The notes beneath the pieces were generated by a model that was not told where the DNA came from, ran no database searches, and worked only from the letters and a program-made list of their open reading frames with translations. The translations under genes and the position numbers were made by a program. Shown piece after piece: positions 6,843 through 17,000 of a DNA stretch of 64,000 nt. Location of the stretch: NCBI RefSeq assembly GCF_003448965.1, contig NZ_QRGC01000021.1, positions 1-64,000 on the forward strand. The letters are read 5' to 3'. The DNA is from Oceanicella sp. SM1341 (GTDB lineage Bacteria > Pseudomonadota > Alphaproteobacteria > Rhodobacterales > Rhodobacteraceae). Within the stretch, counting starts at the first letter, position 1. Each line of letters begins with the position of its first letter.

Positions 6843-9382
6843 TGCCCGACCGTCGCGCCCTCCTGTGTCAGCAGCCAGCGCCCCCGGCCCTCACCGGCAT
6901 CGACTTCGTGCAGGTGCTCGACCACACGGTGCAGACCGTGCTGCGGGTGTTCTTCATCATCGACCCCGACCGGCTGGAGACCCCCGGCACCGGCCTGCCG
7001 GCCATCCCCGAGGCGGCCGCCTTCGGCCCGGCCGATCTCTCCGCCCTCTCCCTCGCCTCCACCGCCGGCGGCGCGGAGGTGGAGATCCTGCGCGCCGACT
7101 GGCTGAGCGTCACGGTCGACGGCCTCGCCCGCACCGTGCTGGAGATCGAGGTGGAGGCGCCGGGCGATTTCACCCTCTACCGCGTGGCCCTCGACCACCC
7201 GGGTGTCGACCGCTTCTTCGCCGCCGCCACCTTCAGCTTCAAGCAGGCCTGCCCCACCGGGCTCGACTGCAAGGGCTGCTGCCACTGCAGCCCGGAGGCG
7301 CTGCGCGACGTGGCGGTGGACTATCTCGCGCGGGACTGGTCGAGCCTGCGCCGCGCGCTGCTCGATTTCGCCGCCGCCGAGTTCCCCGAGTGGGAGCACC
7401 GGGTGGAAGCCGACCAGGCGATGATGCTGCTCGAGATCCTCGCCGCCCTCGGCGACGAGTTCGCCTACCTGCAGGACGCCTATGCCCTCGAGGCCACGCT
7501 TGCCACCGCGAGCCAGACCCAGAGCGTGCTCGACCTCGCACGCCTGGTCGACTACGCGCCGGACCGGGGGGCTGCCGCCACCACCCCGCTCCTCCTCACC
7601 CTCGGCCCCGGGGCGGAGCGCTGGTCCGAGCCGGGCGACCCGCGCCAGGCCATCGCCCCCGATCTCGCCTTCGCCGCGCGCGAGGATGTGGGCGCCATCC
7701 CCTTCCGCCTCGCCGAGCGGGTGTTCCTGCACCCGGCGTGGAACGCGGCCCCGCTCTACCAGCCCGACAGCGGCACGCCCTGCCTGCCCGCCGGTGCCAC
7801 CGAAGCCTGGCTGAGCATCGCGCCGCCCGTGGCGGGCCAGCTCCCCCCCGAGGTGGTCTTCGCCGATCCCGCCGACATCTGGCTCGGCCGCCGCGCGGTG
7901 CTGCGCTCCGGCCTCGGCCGGCCGGAGGAGCCGGACCGCGCCCATGCCCTCACCATCACCGAGGTCGAGGGCTGGACCGACCCGCTCGACCCCGCGTCCG
8001 CCCCGCTCACCCGCATCGCCTGGGCCGAGCCCTTGCCCTTCCAGGTGCCGGTGGCCTTCGCCGCCGTGTATCTCAACGCGGTGGAGGCCGAGGCGGGCGA
8101 GACGGTGGAGGAGACCTTCCGCATCGGCCCGGACAGCGCGCTCGCACAGCGCTTCGCCGGGGCCGACGCGGGCCAGATGCGCGCCCTCACCGCTCTGCCA
8201 CGCGCCACCGAGCGGCAGGGCGCCTGCTCGGGCGGGCAGCGCGGCCGGGTGCTGCGCTACGGGCTGCTGGAAAGCCCGGTCGCCGGCCTCTCTTGGCGCG
8301 GGCAGGCGCCGGTGCTCACCCTGCTGGAGATCACCCCCGATCTCTCGCTGCCGCAGGTGGTGGATTTCGCGCCCGACCCCGCCTCCGAGCTCTGGGACTT
8401 CACGCCCCGCATCACCGACGCCGACGCCGAGGACCGCGCCTTCACGGTGGAGGCCGGGCTCTGGCGCGAGGTGCTGCGCTTCCGCCGCCCGGCGGGCGAC
8501 GTGGTGCACCGCGACTACGCGGGCGACGCCGGCTTCTCCCTGCGCTTCGGCGACCGCGATTTCGGCATTGCCCCGGCGGACGGCACGGTGTTCCGCGCGA
8601 TATACCTCTCGGCCCCCGGCCTCGCGGCGAACCTGCCGGCCGACACCATCACCCGCACCGCCCGGCCCGGCGGCGACGGCACGCCCACGCTGCCGGGCGT
8701 GACGGCGGTCACGAACCCGTTCCCGGTCACCTCCGCCCGCGCGCCCGAGAGCGTGGAGAGCATCCGCGCCAACGCCCCCGAGGCCTGGCGCGCCGTGCTG
8801 CTGCGCGCCGTGCGCCCGGAGGATTACCGCGAGATCCTCGGCCGCAGGCCCGACCTGCAGGCCGCCCGCGCCACCCCGCGCTTCACCGGCAGCTGGACCA
8901 CGGATTTCGTCTCGGTCGACCCCGTGGGCGCACAAACCCTCTCGCCCGCCCTGCGCGCGAGCGTGGAGGCGGAGATCGACTGCATCCGCCAGGCCGGCCG
9001 GCAGGTGTGCCTGCGCGACGCGCACTACCTGGCGCTGGACATCCGCATCGAGGTCTGCGCCGCGCCCGAGGCCTCCAACAGCCGGCTGGTGCGGCGCATC
9101 ACCCGCGCGCTCGCTGATTTCCGCGACGCATCCGCCTTCTTCCACCCCGACCGGCTCAGCTTCGGTGACGATCTCCTGCGCTCGCGCCTCATCGCCCGGG
9201 TGCATGCGGTGGAGGGGGTGCGGGCGGTGGAATCGGTGCAGGTCCGCCGCCGCGGCCTGCATGGGTTCCGCGAGCTCGAGGCGGTGCTTCCCGTGGCCCC
9301 CCACCAGATCCTGCAACTCTCGAACGACCCCGCCCACCCGGAGCGCGGCCATCTCGAGGTCAGCGTACACGGAGGCGGATGA
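6842..9382 (+). CDS. large baseplate wedge protein (Afp11/gp6-like), cysteine-cluster variant
   Basis: The protein has 846 residues counted from the ATG at 6842, which shares its A with the gp25 stop; a GTG three bases earlier is the alternative start. It resembles the putative baseplate assembly proteins (baseplate J/gp6 group) of eCIS: helical DWSSLRRALLDFAAAEFPEW, LLEILAALGDEFAYLQDAY, and a late baseplate-J-like region with PESVESIRANAPEAWRA and AVRPEDYREI. A cluster of five cysteines lies in FSFKQACPTGLDCKGCCHCS (C137, C143, C146, C147, C149). The protein pairs with the next gene product to form the wedge dimer that surrounds the hub. It overlaps that gene by four bases. Confidence 0.85.
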   Translation: MPDRRALLCQQPAPPALTGIDFVQVLDHTVQTVLRVFFIIDPDRLETPGTGLPAIPEAAAFGPADLSALSLASTAGGAEVEILRADWLSVTVDGLARTVLEIEVEAPGDFTLYRVALDHPGVDRFFAAATFSFKQACPTGLDCKGCCHCSPEALRDVAVDYLARDWSSLRRALLDFAAAEFPEWEHRVEADQAMMLLEILAALGDEFAYLQDAYALEATLATASQTQSVLDLARLVDYAPDRGAAATTPLLLTLGPGAERWSEPGDPRQAIAPDLAFAAREDVGAIPFRLAERVFLHPAWNAAPLYQPDSGTPCLPAGATEAWLSIAPPVAGQLPPEVVFADPADIWLGRRAVLRSGLGRPEEPDRAHALTITEVEGWTDPLDPASAPLTRIAWAEPLPFQVPVAFAAVYLNAVEAEAGETVEETFRIGPDSALAQRFAGADAGQMRALTALPRATERQGACSGGQRGRVLRYGLLESPVAGLSWRGQAPVLTLLEITPDLSLPQVVDFAPDPASELWDFTPRITDADAEDRAFTVEAGLWREVLRFRRPAGDVVHRDYAGDAGFSLRFGDRDFGIAPADGTVFRAIYLSAPGLAANLPADTITRTARPGGDGTPTLPGVTAVTNPFPVTSARAPESVESIRANAPEAWRAVLLRAVRPEDYREILGRRPDLQAARATPRFTGSWTTDFVSVDPVGAQTLSPALRASVEAEIDCIRQAGRQVCLRDAHYLALDIRIEVCAAPEASNSRLVRRITRALADFRDASAFFHPDRLSFGDDLLRSRLIARVHAVEGVRAVESVQVRRRGLHGFRELEAVLPVAPHQILQLSNDPAHPERGHLEVSVHGGG

Positions 9383-11694
9383 TGCCCACCTGTCCCTGCG
9401 ACGCCCACCCGCCCGACACCTGCCCGGAGATCCCCGCCGGGCTCACCGACCTGCCGCTGCCCGCCACGGGCTTCCCCGAGTTCCGCCGCGCCATGCTCGA
9501 GGACATCGCCGGGCGCCCCGCGCTCTCGGGCTGGTCGGCGGAGGCGGAGCAGGATCTGGGCGTGATGCTGCTGGAGATGTGGGCCTATGTGCTCGACATC
9601 ACCCGCTTCTACGACGCGCGCATCACCGGGGAATTCTACCTGCCCACCGCGCAGCGCCGGCTGAGCGCGGAGCGGCTGGTGCGCCTGCTGGGCTACCAAC
9701 CGCGCCCGGCGCTGAGCGCGCGGGTGTGGCTGGCGGCCGAGGCGGGGGGCACGGGCGCGCTGCCGCTGCCGGTGGGCACCGCCTTCCGCTCCGAGGCCTT
9801 CGGCGACGAGCCGCCGCAGGTGTTCTCGCTCACCGAGGCGCAGGAGATCCGCCCCGAGCGCAACGGCTGGGCCCTGCGCCCGGTGCCGGGCAGCAGCTTT
9901 CCCGGCCGGCTGCTGGCCGGGGCGGGGGATGCCGGCCTGCCGAAAAGCGGCGTGGTGGCCTTTCGCGTGGGGAGCGAGGCGGTGCATGCGGGCCGCATCG
10001 TCGGCACCCGCACCCTCACCGGCCCCGACGGCGCGCGCTACCGCGAGACCGAGCTGGAGGAGGGCACAGGCCCGCTCGCCGGCCGGGCCGTGGCCGACAT
10101 CCGCCAGCGCCTGATGGGGCTTGAGGCCGGGCCCACCGCCTTCGGCGACGGTGTCTCGGGCGGCGCACTGGTGCTCGACGGGCTCTACCCGCAGCTGCGC
10201 CCCGGCCAGATCGCGGTTCTGGAAACGGGCGGCACGCTCTACCCGTTCATCATCCCCGATGCCGGCGTCTCCACCAAGGCGGTGGTGGTGGGCCGCACGC
10301 CGGCGCTGAGCGAGCCGGAGGTGCCCGCGCAGGACATCACCGCGCCTGCGAGCACCGTGGCGCTCCCCTCCGGCTTCGCGCCCGTGCCCGGCGCCACTGC
10401 GCGCTGGCGGCTGCATTTCAACCCGCTGCGGGCCGGCCGGCCGGCCGCACCTGCGCGCACGCAGCTCTCCCAGCCCGATCTCGGCGCCGGCATGGCGCTG
10501 GAGATGCCGGCCCGCCCGGGGGGGCAGGCGCTCTCCGGCCCCTTCGTGCTGCAGGGCGAGGCGCCGCGCGGCGTGCTCGTCTCCGGCCAGGTCACCACCG
10601 ACCCGGTGACCGGCGAGGCGCGCTTCTCCCCCGGCACCGGCATCGCCGCCTTCCCCGACGCCCTGCGCGCGCCCTTCCGGCTGCGCGGCAACCTCGTGCG
10701 CGCCGTGCGCGGCGAGCGGGTGGCGGGCGAGGTGATCGGCTCGGCCGACGCGGGTGCTGCTCTCAACCGCTTCCGGCTGAAGAGGAAACCGCTCTCCTGG
10801 GTGGAAGACGGCAGCGCCCCCGGCGGCATCCGCCCGCTGCTCGAGGTGCGGGTGAACGGCGTGCTCTGGGCCCGCGTGCCCACGCTCTACGCCGCCGGCC
10901 CGGCCGACCGGGTGTACATGCTGGAGACGGAGGAGGACGGCGCCACCCATGTGCGCTTCGGCGACGGCCGGCGCGGCGCCGTGCCCGAGACCGGGCAGGG
11001 CAATGTCACCGCCACCTACCAGCACGGCGCGGGGGCCGCGAAGCCCCCCCCCGGCAGCATCCGCCAGATCGTGAAGCCGCCCAGGGGGCTCGAGCGGGTC
11101 GTGAACCCGCTCCCCGCCGAGGGCGGGCGCGACGCGGAGACGGCCGAGGAGCTGAAGCGCAACGCCCCCGCGGCCGCGCTCACCCTCGGCCGGGCGGTCT
11201 CGGTGCAGGATTTCGCCGCACTGGCGCGCAGCTTCGCGGGGGTGGTGAACCTCTCCGCCGGCTGGGCCTGGGACCCGCGCCGCCAGCGCGCCCTCGTCTC
11301 CATCCGGGTGATCGGCGACGCGGAGGACGGCTCGGGGGTCGACACCGTGGCCCTCGAGCGCTGGCTCGCCGGGCAGGCCGCGCCCGATACCCCGGTGCGC
11401 GTGCAGCCGGCGGTGGCCGATGCGCATGCCCTCGCCCTCAGCCTCGCCGTGCGCCCCGATCACGAGGCGGCGACCGTGCGCGCCGCGGTGCGCGATGCGC
11501 TCTTCGACATGCTCTCGCCCGCGCGGGTGGAGGTGGGCGGCGTGCTCTACCGCTCGCGCCTGATCGCCGCCGCACAGGGCGTGCCGGGGGTGGAGGCGGT
11601 GACCGCGCTGCGCCTCGACGGTGCCGAGCTCGCCTGGGCGCTGCGCGTGCAGGCCGGGCATTACCCGCGGTTCCACAGCGTGACGGTGAGCTGA
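9379..11694 (+). CDS. second large baseplate wedge protein (Afp12/baseplate J-like)
   Basis: The protein has 771 residues. It shares with its upstream neighbour the putative-baseplate-assembly layout: EQDLGVMLLEMWAYVLDITRFYDARI near the N-terminus, QRRLSAERLVRLLGYQPRPAL, a long beta-rich middle, and the baseplate-J-like end with EELKRNAPAAALTLGRAVSVQDFAALARSFAGV. The N-terminus is Cys-rich (PTCPCDAHPPDTCPEI). Two consecutive ATGs (9379 and 9382) are possible; the first gives a four-base overlap with the stop of the preceding gene. The stop is separated by one base from the following start. Together these genes make up the baseplate wedge. Confidence 0.85.
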   Translation: MMPTCPCDAHPPDTCPEIPAGLTDLPLPATGFPEFRRAMLEDIAGRPALSGWSAEAEQDLGVMLLEMWAYVLDITRFYDARITGEFYLPTAQRRLSAERLVRLLGYQPRPALSARVWLAAEAGGTGALPLPVGTAFRSEAFGDEPPQVFSLTEAQEIRPERNGWALRPVPGSSFPGRLLAGAGDAGLPKSGVVAFRVGSEAVHAGRIVGTRTLTGPDGARYRETELEEGTGPLAGRAVADIRQRLMGLEAGPTAFGDGVSGGALVLDGLYPQLRPGQIAVLETGGTLYPFIIPDAGVSTKAVVVGRTPALSEPEVPAQDITAPASTVALPSGFAPVPGATARWRLHFNPLRAGRPAAPARTQLSQPDLGAGMALEMPARPGGQALSGPFVLQGEAPRGVLVSGQVTTDPVTGEARFSPGTGIAAFPDALRAPFRLRGNLVRAVRGERVAGEVIGSADAGAALNRFRLKRKPLSWVEDGSAPGGIRPLLEVRVNGVLWARVPTLYAAGPADRVYMLETEEDGATHVRFGDGRRGAVPETGQGNVTATYQHGAGAAKPPPGSIRQIVKPPRGLERVVNPLPAEGGRDAETAEELKRNAPAAALTLGRAVSVQDFAALARSFAGVVNLSAGWAWDPRRQRALVSIRVIGDAEDGSGVDTVALERWLAGQAAPDTPVRVQPAVADAHALALSLAVRPDHEAATVRAAVRDALFDMLSPARVEVGGVLYRSRLIAAAQGVPGVEAVTALRLDGAELAWALRVQAGHYPRFHSVTVS

Positions 11695-11695
11695 G

Positions 11696-14029
11696 ATGAC
11701 CCTCCACACCCTCCCCGACACCACCCCCGCCGACGACGGTTTCGAGGCCTTCTACGCCGAGAAGATCTGGGCGCTTGTCCCCGGCCTCTACCGCGACGAG
11801 GACGCCCGCAGCCGCACCCCCGGGGCCCTGCGCGCGCTGGTGGAGGTGCTGGCGGGCCAGGCGGCGGCCGAGCGGCGCAGCATCGAGCGGCTGCGGGCCG
11901 ACGCGCAGGTGACCGATTGCGATGACTGGGCGCTGCCCTACATCGGCGCGCTGCTCGCCACCCGCCTCGTCTCCGAGCTCAACGGCGCGGGGCGGCGCAA
12001 CGACGTGCTCAACACCATCCGCTACCGCAGGTTGGGCGGCACGCTGCGCCTGCTGCCGCTGCTCGCCGACGACATCGCCGGCTGGGACGCCGCCGCCTCC
12101 GAGGGCTGGAAGCGCCTGTTCCGCCTGCCGCACGGGCTCGACTGCCCGGCGCCCGAGGGGCCCAGCACCGGCAGCCCGCAGCACGGGCTTCCCCGCATCG
12201 GCCGCGGTCGCCCGGCCGAGCTTGCCGGCACGGCGTGGGACGAGTTTGCCCGTTTCCCCGATGTCCGCCGCCTGCGCGGCGAAAAGGGGCGCTACGGCAT
12301 CGCCAAGGTGAACCTGCACATCTACCGCCAGTTCGCCTTCCGGGTGCTGCGCGGCACGCCGCACCGGCTCGACGACCGGCACTACACCGCCGACCCCTCG
12401 GGCCGCGACATCGCCCTGTTCCGCCCCGGCCGCCCGCTCACCGGGGGTTGCCGGCAGGGGGCGGAATGGGAGCTGCGCGGGCCGATCTCCTGCGGGCTCA
12501 TCAACGAGGCAGGTTACCGCCCGGGCCCGGAGGCCGCCGCCGCCTCCATCGGCGCGGGCCTGCTCGCGGTGGCGGGCGAGACCTTCCACGGCGCCGCGGC
12601 GCTGGTGGCGCGGGCCGAGCACATCAACGGCGCGCCCCTCACCGCCGCCGAGGGCCGGGGGCTGCTCGAACACGCGCTGCTCGAGGCCTCCGCCCGCGCC
12701 CAGCTCCTGCCCGACGCGCTGGCGCTTGCCATCGGCACCGACCCCGAGGACACCCTGCCGAGGCCGGACCTGATGGGCGGCGACCTCTCGGCCTGGGAGA
12801 GCCTCGACCCCGCGCCCTGGCCCTGGGTGCGCGCCGTGGTCGACCCCGCCCGCGGCCGCATCTGGCTTGCCGAGGCGCCGGGCGCGGAGGCGGCGCTGCA
12901 CCTCACGCGCCATCACTACGGCCTGTTCGCCCCGCTCGGCGCCGGCACGCATGAGCGCGGCGCGGGCCTCGCGCGCGAGGGCCTCACGCCCTTGCCCGAC
13001 CCCGCGCCTGCCGACAATGACCCCGGCCCGGTGCCCGGCCTGCGCCTGCCCGGCGCGCCCGGGCCCGGCGCGCCGGCGGGGCAGGGGGCGTACCAGGTGA
13101 ACGACAGCCGCACGCATGTGCACCTCGCCGCCCCCGGCCTCACCCTCACCGGCGATCTCACGCTGCAGGCGGCCAACGGCGAGCGGCCCTACCTGCGCCT
13201 GCCGCTGGAGCCGGGCACGAGCCGCTGGGAGATCGAGGGACAGGGCGGCGCCCTCACCCTCGACGGCCTCTGGCTGGGTCTCTTCCCCGACGGCCACGGG
13301 CCCGTGGCCGACCCCGCGCCGCCCGTGGGCTGCGCGCTCGTGCTCTCGGGCAGCTTCGACACCGTCACCCTGCGCCACATGACGCTCGACCCCGGCGGCG
13401 CGCGCGCCCGCATCGCCCCGGGCCTCACCGAGGTCATCCCCGCCGTCACCCTGCTGGTGGAAGGCGCGGTGGGGCGGCTGGTGATCGAAAGCAGCATCCT
13501 CGGGCCGCTGGAGGAGAGCCTGCTCGCGGGCTCGCCCTGTGCGGCGAGGGAGATCTGCATCTCCGACAGCGTGCTGGTGGGGGGCGCGGACGGCGTGGCG
13601 ATCCGCACCCGCTACGCCGCCCTGAGTCTCGCGCGCAGCACGGTGCTCGGCGCGGTCTCGGCGGCGCGGCTGATGGTGGAGGACAGCATCGTGCAGGGCA
13701 CGCTCGGCGCACAGGACGCGCAGGGCAGCTGCGTGCGCTACTCCGCCGCCGTGGAGACCGCCACCGCCGGCATCCCCAACGCCTACCGCTGCCTGGCCTT
13801 CCCGGGTGCGATGCCCGACCACCTGTTCGTCTCGCGCCGCTTCGGCGACGCGGGCTTCGCCCAGCTCTCCGCCACCGCGCCCGAGGCCCTGCGCCGCGGC
13901 GCGGAGAGCACCTCCGAGATGGGCGTGTTCCACGATGCCATCGACGCGGTGAAACGCGACGACCTGATCCGCAAGCTCGCCGAATTCAGCCCGGTGAGCG
14001 TGATCCCCCAGCTCATTTTCGAGACGTAA
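11696..14029 (+). CDS. tail protein I-like baseplate protein with beta-helix extension
   Basis: The protein has 777 residues. About the first 200 match the phage tail protein I/Afp13-region pattern: EAFYAEKIWALVPGLYRDED, LRALVEVLAGQAAAERRSIE, DWALPYIGALLATRLVSE and RRNDVLNTIRYRRLGGTLRL. A middle region of unknown fold follows (about 205-440). From about 460 to 700 short repeats such as PYLRLPLEPGTSRWEIEG, LTLDGLWLGLF, VTLRHMTLDPGG and LVIESSILG look like right-handed parallel beta-helix coils. Canonical tail protein I is about 200 residues, so this is a fusion or strong expansion. It likely sits at the baseplate rim and presents a fibre-like module. Confidence 0.72.
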   Translation: MTLHTLPDTTPADDGFEAFYAEKIWALVPGLYRDEDARSRTPGALRALVEVLAGQAAAERRSIERLRADAQVTDCDDWALPYIGALLATRLVSELNGAGRRNDVLNTIRYRRLGGTLRLLPLLADDIAGWDAAASEGWKRLFRLPHGLDCPAPEGPSTGSPQHGLPRIGRGRPAELAGTAWDEFARFPDVRRLRGEKGRYGIAKVNLHIYRQFAFRVLRGTPHRLDDRHYTADPSGRDIALFRPGRPLTGGCRQGAEWELRGPISCGLINEAGYRPGPEAAAASIGAGLLAVAGETFHGAAALVARAEHINGAPLTAAEGRGLLEHALLEASARAQLLPDALALAIGTDPEDTLPRPDLMGGDLSAWESLDPAPWPWVRAVVDPARGRIWLAEAPGAEAALHLTRHHYGLFAPLGAGTHERGAGLAREGLTPLPDPAPADNDPGPVPGLRLPGAPGPGAPAGQGAYQVNDSRTHVHLAAPGLTLTGDLTLQAANGERPYLRLPLEPGTSRWEIEGQGGALTLDGLWLGLFPDGHGPVADPAPPVGCALVLSGSFDTVTLRHMTLDPGGARARIAPGLTEVIPAVTLLVEGAVGRLVIESSILGPLEESLLAGSPCAAREICISDSVLVGGADGVAIRTRYAALSLARSTVLGAVSAARLMVEDSIVQGTLGAQDAQGSCVRYSAAVETATAGIPNAYRCLAFPGAMPDHLFVSRRFGDAGFAQLSATAPEALRRGAESTSEMGVFHDAIDAVKRDDLIRKLAEFSPVSVIPQLIFET

Positions 14030-14041
14030 AGGAGAGCGGCC

Positions 14042-17000
14042 ATGCTGTCCCTCGACCTGTCCAGAGACTCGTTCCAGCGCCCGAAGAACTTCACCGGCAT
14101 GCGCTGGCAACAGGGACGCATCCCGCTCGACTCGGAGATGAACGAGGGTGCCGACATCGCCGCCGAGGAGCTGCGCCGCGCCATCCGCGACGTGATCTGC
14201 GCCTCCGGCACCCCCGATGACGGCTTCCGCGTCTCCGCCCCGCGGGTGACGGACGGCGCCATCGACTTCGACATCGCCCGCGGCACCTACTACATCGGCG
14301 GCCTGCGCTACGACATGCTGGCGCCCGCGCGCTTCCTCGCCCAGCCGGACTGGCTGCAGCTGCCCCTCGACCTCGCGCCGCTGCCCGCCCCGCCGCAGGG
14401 CGGCACGCGGAGCGATTTCGTCTATCTCGAGGGCTGGGAGCAGGATGTCTCGGCCACGGAGGACGCGGAGCTCTTCGAGCGCGCCCTCGGCTCGGGCGCC
14501 GATGGCGCGGGCCGGCGCAGGCGGCTTGCCCGCGTGCATCTCGTGCCCGGCAGTGCCGACACCTGCGCACAGGCGCTGGCGGATGTGCGCGGCGCGCTGC
14601 AGACCGACCCGGTGACCGGCGCGCTTGTCTCCGGCGCGGGGCTCACGGTGGGGTTCACCGACGAGGGTCTGGAGGAAAACCTCTGCGCGCCGCAGACCCA
14701 GGGCGGCTACCTCGGTGCCGAGAACGAGAGCTTCCGCGTGCAGCTCACCGCGCCGGACCGCTTCATCTGGGGGCGGGACAATGCAGCCCCCCTCTACCGC
14801 GTGCAGCTCGCGCCCGTCGACCCGCCGGCCGACGCCCCGCCGGGCACCCCGGCGCAGACCCGGGTCACCTTCCTCACCCGCCCGCGCGACGCGGTGAGCC
14901 AGCCGCTCGCCGGCCAGGCGGTGGAGCTGATGCGCTGGACCACGCGCCTGCCCGACGGCGAGAAACTGGCCGAGCCCATCGGCACCCTCGCCACCGTCGC
15001 CACCGACTATTCGCCCGAGGAGGGCACGCTGCTCATCGACCACGTGCTCGACCCCGGCTGGACCGACTGGTTCACCGGCGCGGGCGCGGGCAGCGAAAAC
15101 CCGCTCGATGACCCGGACATGGCGACGTATTTCTACCTCCGCGTCTGGAGCGGCGGCTCGGGCGAGGCCGGCGCGCCGGACCATCTCATCACGCCGGGGC
15201 CCATCGCCCTCGGCACCACCGGGCTGGAGGTGAGCTTCGCCCCCGCCCTCGCCCCCGGCAGCTTCGGCGTGGCGGGGGAGTTCTGGGTGGTCGCCGCCCG
15301 GCCGAACGCGCCGGACGTGGTGACGCCCTGGCGTCTGCTGGAGCCGGGCGCGGAAACCCCGCCGCCCGCACCCCCCATGGGCCCGCTGCGCCACCTCGCC
15401 GCCCTCGGCATCATCAGCTGGACCGCGGTGGCGGGCGGGGCCGTGCAGGCCACCGTTTCCGACTGCCGCGAGCGCTTCCGCAAGCTGTGCATGCAGCCCA
15501 CCTGCTGCGAGGTGACCGTGGGCGACGGCATGCGCAGCCACGGCGACGTGAACTCCATCGCCGAGGCGCTGGCCCGCCTGCCGGCCTCGGGCGGCAAGAT
15601 CTGCCTGCTGCGCGGCCGGCACACCGCGAGCGTGGAGATCACGGGGCGCAGCGACATCCGCATCTCCGGCTGCGGGCCCGAGACCCTGTGGCTGGCCGAC
15701 GAGAGCCAGGACGACTTCCCCGCCGCCCTGCGCCTCACCGGCTGCGCGCGCATCACCCTGAGCGATTTCGAGATGGAGGCCGAGGCGGGCGACGCGGTGC
15801 TGATCGGCGCGCGCGAGGGCGAGAGCGCGGAGGAGGCGCGCTGCACCGACGTGACCTTGCGCAACCTCGCCCTGCGCGGCCGCGACGCCTCGGTGCTCTG
15901 GCTCAACGGCTGCGACGGGCTCACGCTCGAGCACTGCCGCATCACCCAGCGCGAGCTCACCGCCGCGCGCACGGAAGACACCGCGGCGGGCACCGACCCC
16001 GCGGTCTTCGCCCTGGGCGACGGGCTCACGGTGGAGCGCTGCGAGGTGACGGTGGACCTCGCCATCCCGGCCGAGCGCCGGCCGCTGGGCGGCATCACCA
16101 TCGGCGGCACCTCCACCCACGTGGCCTTGCGCGAAAACCGCATCACCGGCGGCAAGGGCCACGGCATCACGCTCGGCCATATCGAATGGGTGGCGCAGGA
16201 CGGCGGCTTCACCGGGGTCTGGACCTTCGGCGGCGGCTTCACCGTCACCCCCGCGGGCTGCCTCGTGCCGGGCTGGTACCCGATCCCGCCGCGCCTCACC
16301 ATCGACATCCCCGAGCGGCTCGACCCGGTCTCGGGCGGCGAGATCCGCGACATCGACATTGCCGGAAACCTCATCGCCGACATGGGGCTGAGCGGCATCT
16401 CGGTGGCGCATTTCTTCGACCTCGAGACGGCGCCCGACTTCATCACCGTCGCGCGCGCCCGCATCCGCGACAACGAGATCACCCGCTGCCTGCGCACCGA
16501 CCTCGACACGCCGCCGCTGGCGCTGCGCTACTTCATGGGCCACGGCGGCATCGCGCTCGCGGCCTGCGAGCTGATCGAGATCGCGGGCAACCGCATCCAT
16601 GCCAACGCGACAGACCTGGCCGCGCCGAACTGCGGCATCTTCCTGCTGCTGGCCTCGGGCGCGGTGATCCGCGACAACCGCATCCACGACAACGGCGCGC
16701 GGGCCGCCCGCGGCACGGTGCTCGACCCCGGGCGGCGCGGCGGGGTGAACATCGGCTGGTGCGTCACCTACGCGGGCGAGGACACCGACGCGGACGCCGC
16801 CGCCGCCCCGCCGCGCATGGCCGCCCTCGAGATGTCGGGCAATTTCGTCGACAGCGGCCACGGCCCGGCGCTGAAGCTCGTCGCCCTCGGCCCGGTGCGG
16901 GTGTGCGACAACCGGCTGGTGGGGGCGGGCACCTCGGCGCCCGAGCTCGCGCTGCTGGGCTTCCGCCTCAGCCTCGACGCCTCGATGAGCGGGCTTCTCG

